Of a DNA stretch of 64,000 nt, positions 42,392 through 50,973 are shown in pieces. A program made the translations under genes and the position numbers. How positions within the stretch are numbered: the stretch's first letter is position 1; every line of letters begins with the position of its first letter. This stretch comes from Bdellovibrio bacteriovorus (lineage in GTDB: Bacteria > Bdellovibrionota > Bdellovibrionia > Bdellovibrionales > Bdellovibrionaceae). The notes beneath the pieces are model-generated. The model was not told the DNA's origin. It saw only the letters and a program-made list of their open reading frames with translations, and did no database searches. The stretch is from the NCBI RefSeq assembly GCF_001592735.1, contig NZ_LUKE01000004.1, forward strand, positions 91,514 to 155,513, read 5' to 3'.

Positions 42392-43870
42392 ATGAGCATT
42401 CAAGACAATCCCTTAAGAGCGGAAAAAAGAAAAAAGCTTCACGCCTTACGTGAAAAAGGCATCAACCCTTATCCTTATGTTTTTGAAAATAAGGCCAAGA
42501 TTGCCGAAGTCGTTAAGGAACACGCGGCAACTTTGCAAGCGGGTGAAAAGAAGCCGGAATTTGCGTATCGTATTGCGGGTCGTTTAATGACTTTGCGTAT
42601 GATGGGTAAAGCTTCGTTCTTTAACCTTCAAGATCAAACGGGATCTGTGCAGTGTTATGTGAAGACTGAAGAACTGTCCGAACAAGATCGCGCCGCCTTT
42701 GAGTTGATCGACTTAGGGGATATCGTCGGTATTGATGGTTTTGTCTTTAAATCTCAAAAAGGTGAGTTTTCAATTTACGTCAAATCTTTCCAAATTTTGA
42801 CGAAGTCGTTAGAACCTTTGCCAGAAAAATTCCATGGCGTGCAAGATATCGAAATCAAATACCGTCATCGTCATTTGGATTTGATGACGGATCCAGATTC
42901 GCGCAAGGTTTTTGAAACCCGTTCGAAAATCGTTAAAGAAGTGCGCAGATTTTTGGATGACCGCGGATTCATGGAAGTGGAAACGCCCACTTTGCAGCCA
43001 CTTTACGGAGGTGCTGCGGCCACTCCATTCACGACTCATCATAAAGCTTTGGATATGAAGCTTTACATGCGTATTTCACCAGAACTTTATTTAAAACGCC
43101 TGATCGTAGGTGGTTTTGAAAAAGTTTATGAAATTTCTAAAAACTTCCGTAACGAAGGGATTGATCGTACGCACAACCCCGAGTTCTCTTTATTAGAGTA
43201 CTACGAGGCGTACACGGACTATAATTATCAGATGAAGCAGTTTGAAGAAATCATTTCGACGATTGCTTTAAAAGTCACTGGCAGTATGAAGGTGACTTAC
43301 CAAGGAACAGAAATTGATTTTACTCCTCCTTGGCGACGTTTGACGGTGTTTGACGGTATCCGTGAATACGCAAAGATGGATCCCGATAAAGCAACAGATG
43401 ATGAAATCTTTGCGGCCCTTAAAAAACACGGAACAAAAGAAACAAAACCTTATCGCCGAGGCGAAATGTTGATGGAGCTTTTTGAGCTGACAGCTGAAGA
43501 GCATTTAATCCAACCCACATTCGTGATGGATCATCCGGTAGAAATCTCTCCGCTGACAAAAATTCACCGTCGCGATAAGCGTCTGGTTGAACGTTTTGAG
43601 CCTTTCGCGGCAGGCATGGAAATCGGTAATGCCTATTCAGAGCTGAATGATCCTGAAGATCAATTGGCTCGTCTGAAAGAACAAGAAGCGCAACGCGGTG
43701 AAGACGAAGAAGCCCACCCGATGGATGAAGATTTCATCCTGGCGATCGATGCCGGTATGCCGCCGACAGGCGGAGTCGGCATTGGGATTGAGCGTATCGT
43801 CATGTTAATGACGGATCGCCCCAGTATCCGGGACATCATTTTCTTCCCGACGATGAGAATCACGAAGTAG
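42392..43870 (+). CDS. lysS: Lysyl-tRNA synthetase, class II
   Basis: The 492-residue protein has an OB-fold anticodon-binding N-terminal domain (residues about 50-150, with GRLMTLRMMGKASFFNLQD) and a class II catalytic core. The motif 2 region is FEKVYEISKNFRNEGIDRTH and motif 3 is GGVGIGIERIVMLMTD near the C-terminus. It charges tRNA-Lys. The length is close to bacterial LysS (about 505). The gene follows the aldolase at 24 bases, and a terminator follows it. Confidence 0.95.
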   Translation: MSIQDNPLRAEKRKKLHALREKGINPYPYVFENKAKIAEVVKEHAATLQAGEKKPEFAYRIAGRLMTLRMMGKASFFNLQDQTGSVQCYVKTEELSEQDRAAFELIDLGDIVGIDGFVFKSQKGEFSIYVKSFQILTKSLEPLPEKFHGVQDIEIKYRHRHLDLMTDPDSRKVFETRSKIVKEVRRFLDDRGFMEVETPTLQPLYGGAAATPFTTHHKALDMKLYMRISPELYLKRLIVGGFEKVYEISKNFRNEGIDRTHNPEFSLLEYYEAYTDYNYQMKQFEEIISTIALKVTGSMKVTYQGTEIDFTPPWRRLTVFDGIREYAKMDPDKATDDEIFAALKKHGTKETKPYRRGEMLMELFELTAEEHLIQPTFVMDHPVEISPLTKIHRRDKRLVERFEPFAAGMEIGNAYSELNDPEDQLARLKEQEAQRGEDEEAHPMDEDFILAIDAGMPPTGGVGIGIERIVMLMTDRPSIRDIIFFPTMRITK

Positions 43871-43889
43871 TAAATTAAAAAAATGACTT

Positions 43890-43914
43890 AGGCCCGGTTG
43901 TATCGGGCCTTTTT
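43890..43914 (+). terminator. Intrinsic terminator after lysS
   Basis: Stem AGGCCCG/CGGGCCT (43890-43896 and 43904-43910, loop GTTGTAT), followed by TTTT, lies 20 bases after the lysS stop. Confidence 0.85.
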
Positions 43915-43928
43915 AATTGGAGAGTTTC

Positions 43929-44306
43929 ATGACTAAAATCTTTATGTCTATCTTAGTTTTCATCCTTCCTGGTGTTCTGATGGCCGCTCCGATTTCGGCG
44001 GAGAACGTAAAATGCACGGCGAAATATTTCGAGGTGCTGCCGGATGGGAATGCTCGCAAAGCAGAGTCCGTCTTAAAGGTCACTGACGATTCAACCGCTC
44101 ATCTATTGCTGGAGACCGAGCTTGAGGGGCGAGGTTATGTTTTTAATGGTCCCAAAAAGAATGGGCCTTACATGCTGACGATTTCTAAAGCCCCTGATTA
44201 TACTTTTGGTTCTAATACGACAGGGGAATTTTCAGCCGAAGGTCGTCTGCAGGTTTCCGTGGTCGAAGGAAATATCGTTCATAAATTAGAATGTTATCGC
44301 AGATAA
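43929..44306 (+). CDS. Small secreted protein
   Basis: The 125-residue protein has a signal peptide (TKIFMSILVFILPGVLMAAP). The beta-rich mature part has two Cys residues (VKCTAKYF and KLECYRR), likely a disulfide closing a compact barrel. Family not recognised. The start at 43929 follows GGAGAG; a TTG at 43917 is an unlikely alternative. It lies 58 bases after the lysS stop, beyond the terminator, and 20 bases before the rhodanese gene. Confidence 0.7.
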   Translation: MTKIFMSILVFILPGVLMAAPISAENVKCTAKYFEVLPDGNARKAESVLKVTDDSTAHLLLETELEGRGYVFNGPKKNGPYMLTISKAPDYTFGSNTTGEFSAEGRLQVSVVEGNIVHKLECYRR

Positions 44307-44326
44307 CTTAAGACCTGGAGGCGCGA

Positions 44327-45175
44327 GTGAATCCCAAATGCTTAATGTCTACGATGCTCTTTTTGGGTTTCCTTTTAGGATGCCAGGTGAAACCCACTAA
44401 AATCACAAACCAGGAGCCGGTGGTGGGGGAAGGTTCCTTTGCCGACTCTCTCATGAAAGATAAGCCTGTCATTTTGGATGTGAGACCAGCTTTTGAATTC
44501 AATCTTTCCCATGTTCCTGGGGCCATCAATGTTCGTTGGGAAGATTTCTCGCAACAAGATCCCAGATCTCGCGGACTTTTGGATAACGATCTTTTTTCTT
44601 TAGCTCGCCGTCTGTCGTTGGTGGGGATTGATCCTGACACTAAGGTTGTGGTTTTGGGTCAGGGACCTCAAGGCGCCGGTGAAGAAGGGCGTATCGCGTG
44701 GACATTAAAGGTTTTAGGAGTGCGTGATGTTTACACTTTGGTTCACAGCTCCTACCGTGCGATGAATCCCAAAGAAGAACCCCTGGTTCAAAACAAGCCG
44801 TATTGGAAACCCCAAGTTCAAGATAGTTTAATGATCTCATATAAAGAGTTTAAAAACCTGGCGGAAAAAGAGGACGTGGATACCGTGATCTTAGATGTGC
44901 GCTTGCCAGAAGAGTTTAAGCTGCGCAATATCTCGATGACTAAAAACGTGAAAGCCAAGCTTGAGTACTTAGAGTGGAAAGAATTCTTTGGCGATAAAGG
45001 TCTGCCTACCAAAAGCATCGAAGCAAAACTCACTGCCAAGGGTCTCTCCAAAGACACGCGCATTTTAGTTATCAGCAATCATGGCGTAAGATCAGGGGCT
45101 GCGACCTATGCGTTGCAATATTTGGGATACAAAAACGTGCGTAATTTTGCTGGAGGATATGAACAATGGAAGTAA
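44327..45175 (+). CDS. Tandem rhodanese-fold lipoprotein, apparently catalytically dead
   Basis: The 282-residue protein starts at GTG (44327, GGAGG upstream), with lipobox FLLGC (Cys19). It carries two rhodanese domains. The first (about 30-145) has VILDVRPAFEFNLSHVPGAINV, but the active loop is GQGPQGAGEEGR. The second (about 165-280) has VILDVRLPEEFKLRN, with loop SNHGVRSG. Neither loop has the catalytic Cys of sulfurtransferases, so it may bind or regulate instead. The thioesterase gene starts inside its last codons (10-base overlap). Confidence 0.8.
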   Translation: MNPKCLMSTMLFLGFLLGCQVKPTKITNQEPVVGEGSFADSLMKDKPVILDVRPAFEFNLSHVPGAINVRWEDFSQQDPRSRGLLDNDLFSLARRLSLVGIDPDTKVVVLGQGPQGAGEEGRIAWTLKVLGVRDVYTLVHSSYRAMNPKEEPLVQNKPYWKPQVQDSLMISYKEFKNLAEKEDVDTVILDVRLPEEFKLRNISMTKNVKAKLEYLEWKEFFGDKGLPTKSIEAKLTAKGLSKDTRILVISNHGVRSGAATYALQYLGYKNVRNFAGGYEQWK

Positions 45176-45618
45176 ACTCTCAAGATATTATCAACACGCT
45201 TAAAAAGAAGATCGCTCTTTATGAACATTTGGGAATTCAATCCGTCAATATTGAGCCTCATCGTGTCAGTTTTAAAGTTTCTTTAGCGAAAAATACGAAC
45301 CACAAAGGCACGGCGTTTGGGGGAAGTATTTATGCCGTCGCCGTCTTGGCATCTTACGCCATGGTGTTGACGGGATTAAAAGCACGTGGAATCCCCACGG
45401 AAGACATCGTTATCGCCAAAGGCGATATTCAATACATCGAACCGGTAGAGACCGATTTTGAAGTCGTCTGTGAGTTCCCCGACACTCGTTCGGAGCATGA
45501 CTTTTATGAAGAGCTTCGAGCCGCGGGCAAGGTGCGCGGCGCTTTACATTCTTACATATTGGCCGAGGGCGGTTCGCGGAAGGCTTCCCTTAAAGGTGTC
45601 TTCGTCGTTAAGTGCTGA
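45166..45618 (+). CDS. Hotdog-fold thioesterase (YiiD C-terminal type)
   Basis: The 150-residue protein shows the YiiD_C/hotdog pattern: [22 protein letters not shown]-like central helix ([10 protein letters not shown] near residue 44) and strands around it. The family is annotated as putative acyl-CoA or acyl-ACP thioesterase. No acetyltransferase domain precedes it. It is translated from inside the rhodanese gene and overlaps the 3' end of the hybrid-kinase gene on the other strand by 67 bases, so its last 22 codons lie opposite the kinase tail. Confidence 0.8.
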   Translation: MEVNSQDIINTLKKKIALYEHLGIQSVNIEPHRVSFKVSLAKNTNHKGTAFGGSIYAVAVLASYAMVLTGLKARGIPTEDIVIAKGDIQYIEPVETDFEVVCEFPDTRSEHDFYEELRAAGKVRGALHSYILAEGGSRKASLKGVFVVKC

Positions 45619-47690
45619 CTTAGAATTTCTAAAATCTCGCTTTTCTTAACGGGTTTAACGGCATATTGATCACAGCCCGCGGTGAGGCATCGCTGCAAGT
45701 CTTCAATCACTGCGGTGGCCGTTAAGGCGATAATCGGAGTGTGAGTCATCGCCGATTCTTCTTCCCAATGACGGATCACCTCCGTGGCTTTATATCCGGT
45801 CATGATCGGCATCTGCATATCCATAAAGACGAGATCAAATTTCTTTTCTTTAAATTTATCCGCGGCCTCCTGGCCATTGACCGCTTCGGTGCAATCAAAC
45901 GGCAGATTTTTAAGATAGTGAATCATCAGCACTCGGTTGTCTTCAGAGTCATCCACCAAAAGAATTTGAAAGCGCTTGTTTGGAAATTGCAAATGCCACT
46001 GCACGTGGGGCGCGACTTTTTTTTCTAAGTGGCTGGTTAAGTCCGGACGGTGAGGCAATAATATTCTAAAGGTGGTACCGCGACCTGAAAGACTTTTAAC
46101 TTCCATCACTCCGCCCATAATCTCGACTAAGTTTTTTGAAATCACTAAACCCAAGCCCGTACCGCCGTATTTGCGCGTGATTCCCGGATCGGCTTGAAAA
46201 AACGGAGAGAAAAGGCTGGACTGTTTTTCCCGGGGAATACCAATACCCGTGTCTTGAACTTCTAAGACCAATTGTGGTTTTTCTTCGTTACGAATCCCCA
46301 CGCGCACGCGCACGTCGCCTTCATTGGTGAACTTTAAGGCATTGCCAATCAGATTAAATAAAACCTGACGCAGACGGGTGGGGTCCCCCATTTGCAACAG
46401 GGGCACGTTGTCCTCGATGTAAAGTTCAAAGTGCAGACCTTTTTCTTCGGCTTTAATCTGTAAAATTTCAAAAACACTGCGCACGGTGCTGTGTAAATTA
46501 TAACTGACGTCCTCCACCGACAGAGCTTTGGCTTCGATTTTTGAAAAATCCAATAGATCGTTGATCAGGGCTTTTAGATTTTCGCCAGCATGGCTGAAAA
46601 GGGTCAAGTAGCGCTCTTGATCTTTAGAAAGGTGGGTTTCTTTTAAAAGTTCCAGCATTCCTAAAACCGAATTTAAGGGCGTGCGGATTTCGTGACTCAT
46701 TCGGGCTAAAAAATCAGACTTAGCTTGAGAGGCTTCTTCGGCTTGTTCTTTGGCACCTTTAAGGGCGATTTCGGTATCACGCAAACGATCTAACTTCTCT
46801 CCTAAGGTGGTGACGGCGGCCCCGGCCATCAACGAACAAATACTTAAAGTTAAAAGGGTGCCCGGCACTTGTAGGGAGAAGGGTTCGTTTTCCCAAGGAA
46901 GGTGTAACCAGTGAGGCAGACTGATTGAAATAGACATCACCCAGGTATTAATCAGAAGGGCGGCATACAGACCGTACAACGATGCCAGGGTTAAAATTGT
47001 GATACCGTAAATATACCAAGTTTGGCTAAACGGTAAAGAGACTCCTAAAACCAAAGTCGTCGCTAAGACGCCCACAATGATTAATTTCTCTTTTTCCAGA
47101 AGGCGGTCTAAGTGCAGTGGGGGATATTGTTCATAGCGGAATAGCGAGGCGGATTTTTTATATAACCACGGTGTTAAGATGATGAATGCCGGTGCGGCGA
47201 AATAAAGAGCGGCGGTCAAGTCAGCGACACTGGCGACCAGGGTGTTCCATAAAAAGAAGCGCTGGCTGGAAAGCCCGGTAAAAATATAAGTCGACTGTAA
47301 AAATAGATTGGCTAACAGTGTGGGCAGTAAGAATCCGTAAACGAAAAACAGCGTAATATGATTAGGTGTGGGCTGCCATTGATGGACATTTTTAAATCTT
47401 TCGCGCACAAGCATCCAGGCCACAAAGACTTGAAATACAGGTGCGAGGGCATAAACCGGGTAAAGATGCTGATCTGGAAAACGCAATAAAAATAAAGTCC
47501 CCAAAGCGTTGATGAATGTTGCGATCAAGACTCGCGGTCCCCACCATAGACACATCACCACGGCTAGCGGTGTCGCCAGATTGAGCCAATAAATATTTTC
47601 TCGAGTATTGATCGAGTAGCTCAGTAATGAAGCGGAAAAAAGAACAAGAAAGGGGGCGGCCCAAGTCCACCCAGGAAGCTGATTTTTCAT
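45552..47690 (-). CDS. MASE1-type hybrid sensor histidine kinase/response regulator
   Basis: The 712-residue protein has an N-terminal MASE1-like membrane sensor (about eight hydrophobic helices, residues 10-290), then a HisKA with [18 protein letters not shown] (H333 phosphorylated). A HATPase_c with the N, G1 and G2 boxes ([30 protein letters not shown]) and a C-terminal REC with D624 in FMDMQMP follow. It therefore runs a phosphorelay within one chain. Ligand unknown. The final 20 residues are opposite the thioesterase gene. ATG follows GGAAG. No cognate regulator adjoins it. Confidence 0.92.
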   Translation of the reverse strand: MKNQLPGWTWAAPFLVLFSASLLSYSINTRENIYWLNLATPLAVVMCLWWGPRVLIATFINALGTLFLLRFPDQHLYPVYALAPVFQVFVAWMLVRERFKNVHQWQPTPNHITLFFVYGFLLPTLLANLFLQSTYIFTGLSSQRFFLWNTLVASVADLTAALYFAAPAFIILTPWLYKKSASLFRYEQYPPLHLDRLLEKEKLIIVGVLATTLVLGVSLPFSQTWYIYGITILTLASLYGLYAALLINTWVMSISISLPHWLHLPWENEPFSLQVPGTLLTLSICSLMAGAAVTTLGEKLDRLRDTEIALKGAKEQAEEASQAKSDFLARMSHEIRTPLNSVLGMLELLKETHLSKDQERYLTLFSHAGENLKALINDLLDFSKIEAKALSVEDVSYNLHSTVRSVFEILQIKAEEKGLHFELYIEDNVPLLQMGDPTRLRQVLFNLIGNALKFTNEGDVRVRVGIRNEEKPQLVLEVQDTGIGIPREKQSSLFSPFFQADPGITRKYGGTGLGLVISKNLVEIMGGVMEVKSLSGRGTTFRILLPHRPDLTSHLEKKVAPHVQWHLQFPNKRFQILLVDDSEDNRVLMIHYLKNLPFDCTEAVNGQEAADKFKEKKFDLVFMDMQMPIMTGYKATEVIRHWEEESAMTHTPIIALTATAVIEDLQRCLTAGCDQYAVKPVKKSEILEILSQHLTTKTPLREAFREPPSANM

Positions 47691-47751
47691 ACTTCCAGTT
47701 TAGATGAGTTTATCTTTTCTGACTAAACAGCTGCTTGATTTTTGCTAAAGG

Positions 47752-48228
47752 TCATTGGCGTAAGCCCAAGACCTGACCGTTGATGACCAAATATCCGTCG
47801 TCATGGGCCTTTTGCTTAGGGCTATGGTGCAGCCAGTGTAAAACCGCTTTTAGTGGAGAATAAGGGTCCACGATAAAATCCCCGCAGGCAATGATTTCGG
47901 CGCCGGGACCGTAGTCGGGTAAGGAGCCAAAGCTTGTGTTGTAAATCACCTCGATGCGGTCGTCCGAAGTTTCGGCGTCGCCGTCCAAGTCGACTTCAAA
48001 ATGCACGTGCCGTTGCCGATCTTCAATGACTTTGATCAATGTGCCTTTAATGAAACCGCGAGTTTTAAACTTCGGCTCCATTTGATCCCGATAATTCAGC
48101 AGCATATCCTGATTGAATTCTAAAGTTCTCTTTTTATCTTTGCAGGCGGGGTATCCCGCCGCCAAGCTCAATGAAGCGCTTAGTAAAATTCCAAAAATCA
48201 AAACAGCACGCATCTTAAAACCAATCAT
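47752..48228 (-). CDS. DUF3465-like secreted protein
   Basis: The 158-residue protein has a signal peptide (RAVLIFGILLSASLSLAAG). Its C-terminal pattern, CGDFIVDPYSPLKAVLHWLHH with SPKQKAHDDGYLVING, matches DUF3465 (CGDFxxxxxxP...HWTHHDPxxxHxDGW). The function of DUF3465 is unknown. The start could be 48228 or 48213; the second puts the signal peptide first. It overlaps the upstream diheme lipoprotein gene by up to 14 bases, so the two are co-transcribed. Confidence 0.75.
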   Translation of the reverse strand: MIGFKMRAVLIFGILLSASLSLAAGYPACKDKKRTLEFNQDMLLNYRDQMEPKFKTRGFIKGTLIKVIEDRQRHVHFEVDLDGDAETSDDRIEVIYNTSFGSLPDYGPGAEIIACGDFIVDPYSPLKAVLHWLHHSPKQKAHDDGYLVINGQVLGLRQ

Positions 48229-49003
48229 TTGGTGGGACGGATAAGATCCAACGTTTTAAGTAATCGACTTCGGGCTCTGTTAAAGCGGGAAGGCCAGATC
48301 GGACCGGTGGCATAAAGCGCTTATTAAGCCCGGGCACCACGACTTGGTATAGAACCGCTTTTTCAATAGTGGCATCAAGCAGTCCTTGTCCTTGAATTTC
48401 GCTCTCGGAGGTGAGATTCGTGCGAACCTTACCTTCTTCTTTGTCTTTGGCCTGAGGGGTATGGCAACGAAGACATTTCGGTTCTAAAATATATTTTTGC
48501 AAGTTTGCAAAATTCACTTCTAGATTTGCAAAGTCCACGGGCTCAGGTTTTGGAGTCGCTGTGGGCTTTGGTTCTGGCTGGGGTTGTGGGGCTGGCTCGG
48601 TTGTTTGATTGGCGCACGCAGTGAGCTCTTTGATTTTCGGCGAAGCACGTCCCACTTTTTGATCATCAAGCCAAGTGACTAAAATTTGTTTTTCACAGTC
48701 CGTCAAAGCCCGATACCCCTTTGAGGGCGGCGGCATCAGGCCGCTGCCGGAGGTGTTAATACGCGCTAAAATGTCGACTTGGTTGGCGATGACTTGATCC
48801 GCCGTTTTCGTGAATTCATGACACTGGGTGCAGGTTGATAAAGAGCTCTTTTTTACGATATCAAAAGTGATCAATTCATCGTTAGAAAAAGGTTTGATTT
48901 CGGGTAAGCCTGTGCCGGTCTTAAAAAGGCCCAGTTGCTCCATCGGGAAGCTGCAACCTAGAATTGTTAAAGTGGTCATCGAAATTAAAACAAGCTTTTT
49001 CAT
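48215..49003 (-). CDS. Diheme c-type cytochrome-like lipoprotein
   Basis: The 262-residue protein has a lipobox (LTILGC, Cys16). Two heme-c motifs, CTQCH (CxxCH) in the first half and CLRCH in the second, follow, each followed by helices as in cytochrome c. Between them lies a Pro/Glu/Thr linker (TTEPAPQPQPEPKPTATPKP). PPSKGYRALTDCEKQILVTW and MPPVRSGLPAL resemble cytochrome segments bearing the Met ligand. It would carry electrons at the outer or inner membrane periplasmic face. The start at 49003 was chosen for the lipoprotein signal; the frame runs to 49102. Confidence 0.8.
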   Translation of the reverse strand: MKKLVLISMTTLTILGCSFPMEQLGLFKTGTGLPEIKPFSNDELITFDIVKKSSLSTCTQCHEFTKTADQVIANQVDILARINTSGSGLMPPPSKGYRALTDCEKQILVTWLDDQKVGRASPKIKELTACANQTTEPAPQPQPEPKPTATPKPEPVDFANLEVNFANLQKYILEPKCLRCHTPQAKDKEEGKVRTNLTSESEIQGQGLLDATIEKAVLYQVVVPGLNKRFMPPVRSGLPALTEPEVDYLKRWILSVPPNDWF

Positions 49004-49216
49004 AAGGTGCTGTTTTATCAGAATTTCCCTGGCAGAATGTGGATTTTCCCAAAAATGTCTCTGGGCTTTGAAGTCTTTACTGAAGTGTTCGAAAGCTGAC
49101 ATGCCAAAGTGGCCAAATTTTGGACACTCCTTTGGAATTTTTATCGAGGCTCACAATCTTTGGGTTCGTGGCTAAAAATGTGCGATATGTTGCCGGCGAT
49201 TAAGAAGGAAATGTCT

Positions 49217-49552
49217 ATGAAAAATATTATTTTCACTCTGGCTCTTTTAACTTCATGGGGAGCTCAGGCTTTTGAGAATGAAGTCGTTTTAAAAACGATC
49301 CAGTGCAAAGGGGCGACTCTTGAAATGATCGTGACCGTGGTTAAGGATACTTATCCGGGGTCTGTGCCGACCGTGGGATGGATTGTTGAAGACACCGTGA
49401 CGGGTAAAAGAGCGCAATACATGGGCTATCTTTTCAGCGAAAACGGATTAAAAGAATTCCGTTCGACGGATATCGATAGCAGCGTGGAAGTTTCTGGTTC
49501 TTTATCGGTTCTTAAGTGGGCAGATAAAGAAGAAGCGCTTTTCTGTAAATAA
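49217..49552 (+). CDS. Small secreted protein
   Basis: The 111-residue protein has a signal peptide (KNIIFTLALLTSWGAQA). A beta-rich domain follows with Cys residues near both ends (TIQCKGATLEM and EALFCK), probably joined by a disulfide. It resembles in style the other small exported protein at 43929. Family unknown. The start at 49217 is preceded by AAGGA; an ATG at 49211 is in frame two codons earlier. The upstream region contains CCAAATTTTGG, a short dyad. Confidence 0.65.
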   Translation: MKNIIFTLALLTSWGAQAFENEVVLKTIQCKGATLEMIVTVVKDTYPGSVPTVGWIVEDTVTGKRAQYMGYLFSENGLKEFRSTDIDSSVEVSGSLSVLKWADKEEALFCK

Positions 49553-49564
49553 TCGCTGCGATTG

Positions 49565-49972
49565 TTATTTTGATTTTTTCAGAGGCTGATCTGGTTTTTT
49601 ATTTTTCAGAGGCTGAAAAATGCCACTGGAATCAGACGCCGGACGGCGCGGGGGAGTTAAGGCAGAGTTCACGCAACTCTGCCGATCGTCATCACCTTCG
49701 CTGTCTACGCATTTTTTAAGTGCCTGCAGGTTGATAGTTTTATCTTTCACTGATTCCCAACATTTCCAAAAAGCTTTGTCTTCTTTTTGCATATTGCAAA
49801 CAGAACCCGCATACCAATCGATATTTTCACTCGCGGCGCGAGATTGGCAAAGTTCAATTTCAGTTTGATCAAGAAAGCGAGAACAAAAAGACGCGGGATC
49901 CGAAGGCTCTAAAGCCAAGGCGATGACGGGAATCACAAAGATCGCTAAAAGCGAGCCGGCGATTCCGCTCAC
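49565..49972 (-). CDS. Small membrane-anchored or secreted protein
   Basis: The 135-residue protein begins at GTG (49972, overlapping the HD-GYP stop by GTGA, AAGGTGG upstream). Its N-terminal helix GIAGSLLAIFVIPVIALAL is a signal peptide or anchor. Five or more Cys residues follow (FCSRF, ELCQSR, VCNMQ, KCWES, KCVDS, SCVNS), likely disulfide-bonded. The C-terminus is Lys and Pro-rich. Family not recognised; coupling to HD-GYP suggests a partner role only by position. Confidence 0.65.
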   Translation of the reverse strand: MSGIAGSLLAIFVIPVIALALEPSDPASFCSRFLDQTEIELCQSRAASENIDWYAGSVCNMQKEDKAFWKCWESVKDKTINLQALKKCVDSEGDDDRQSCVNSALTPPRRPASDSSGIFQPLKNKKPDQPLKKSK

Positions 49973-50913
49973 GAAGCCACCTTGATTTTAAATAAAACAG
50001 AATACATCGCTTTTAACATGTCGGGATCATAACGGCCGGCCAATTTTTCTTTCATCATGGTGACCGCATCTAGCGGCGCCATCGGCACATTGTAAGAACG
50101 TTGCGTCGTCATGGCATCGTAAGTGTCTGTGATGGCCACGATGCGCGCAAACGGATGAATCTCGTCAGAGACGAGCTGTTGCGGGTATCCATTGCCTGAC
50201 CACGATTCATGATGTTCAAAACAAGCGGCTTTAATTGCGTCACTGATATTGGGGTGACCGTTTAAGATCACTAGGCCGTATTGGGGATGCATCTTCATTT
50301 GCTCCCACTCGGCATCGGTCAAGCCTCCTTTTTTGCAAAGGATGTCTAAGCTGACATTGCGTTTGCCGATGTCGTGGAAAAGAGCCCCCACGCCCAGTTC
50401 TTCTAAAGTTTTGGGATCATAGCCTAAGGCTTTGCCTAAGCCTAAAGAGTAAATGCTGACATCTAAAGAGTGATTGTAAGTGTAAAAATCGTGACCTGAA
50501 AGTGAGATCATAAATCCCATGGCTTCCGGCGCACTTTCCATCAAATCGATAAAATCTTTGATGATCGGACGAGAGTCATCTAAGGCTTTATTTACATCTG
50601 GATTTTCAAAAAGATCTTCCATTAATGCGACCGAAGACTCACGCAGGATTTTGGCTTTTTCAAAAGGATTGATCAGGTCGGAATTGATCTCTTCTTTAAC
50701 CCAATCTTGGTATTTCTGTTTATCAGCTACCAGGACAAAGAAAGAGTCGCCCGTATCGCGCATATGCATGGTTTTAATTTTGCCATCAGAAAGACGATCG
50801 CCCGCGCGTAGATAAACGATGTACTTTTGGTCGACATGCAGATAGACATCAAAAGTCGTCTGTTTGTCAGGGCGAATCGTACTTAAACGGATGCGAAAAT
50901 AATTGGGCGTCAT
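49969..50913 (-). CDS. HD-GYP-domain c-di-GMP phosphodiesterase-type protein
   Basis: The 314-residue protein has an N-terminal beta-domain (residues 1-75) and an HD-GYP domain. H148, H180-D181 (HDIGK with K184), H209, H234-H235 (FEHHESWSGNGYP) and D263 (TDTYDAM) make the metal site. The GYP triad is at 242-244. HD-GYP proteins cleave cyclic-di-GMP to pGpG or GMP, affecting motility and life-style switching. Unlike the noted Bdellovibrio variant lacking the GYP tyrosine, this one keeps it. It is followed in operon by the Cys-rich small protein. Confidence 0.9.
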   Translation of the reverse strand: MTPNYFRIRLSTIRPDKQTTFDVYLHVDQKYIVYLRAGDRLSDGKIKTMHMRDTGDSFFVLVADKQKYQDWVKEEINSDLINPFEKAKILRESSVALMEDLFENPDVNKALDDSRPIIKDFIDLMESAPEAMGFMISLSGHDFYTYNHSLDVSIYSLGLGKALGYDPKTLEELGVGALFHDIGKRNVSLDILCKKGGLTDAEWEQMKMHPQYGLVILNGHPNISDAIKAACFEHHESWSGNGYPQQLVSDEIHPFARIVAITDTYDAMTTQRSYNVPMAPLDAVTMMKEKLAGRYDPDMLKAMYSVLFKIKVAS

Positions 50914-50973
50914 ACCTAAAATTCTGACATGGATTCATTGACTTAGGAACAAATTCCGGAATAATCGAGAGCC

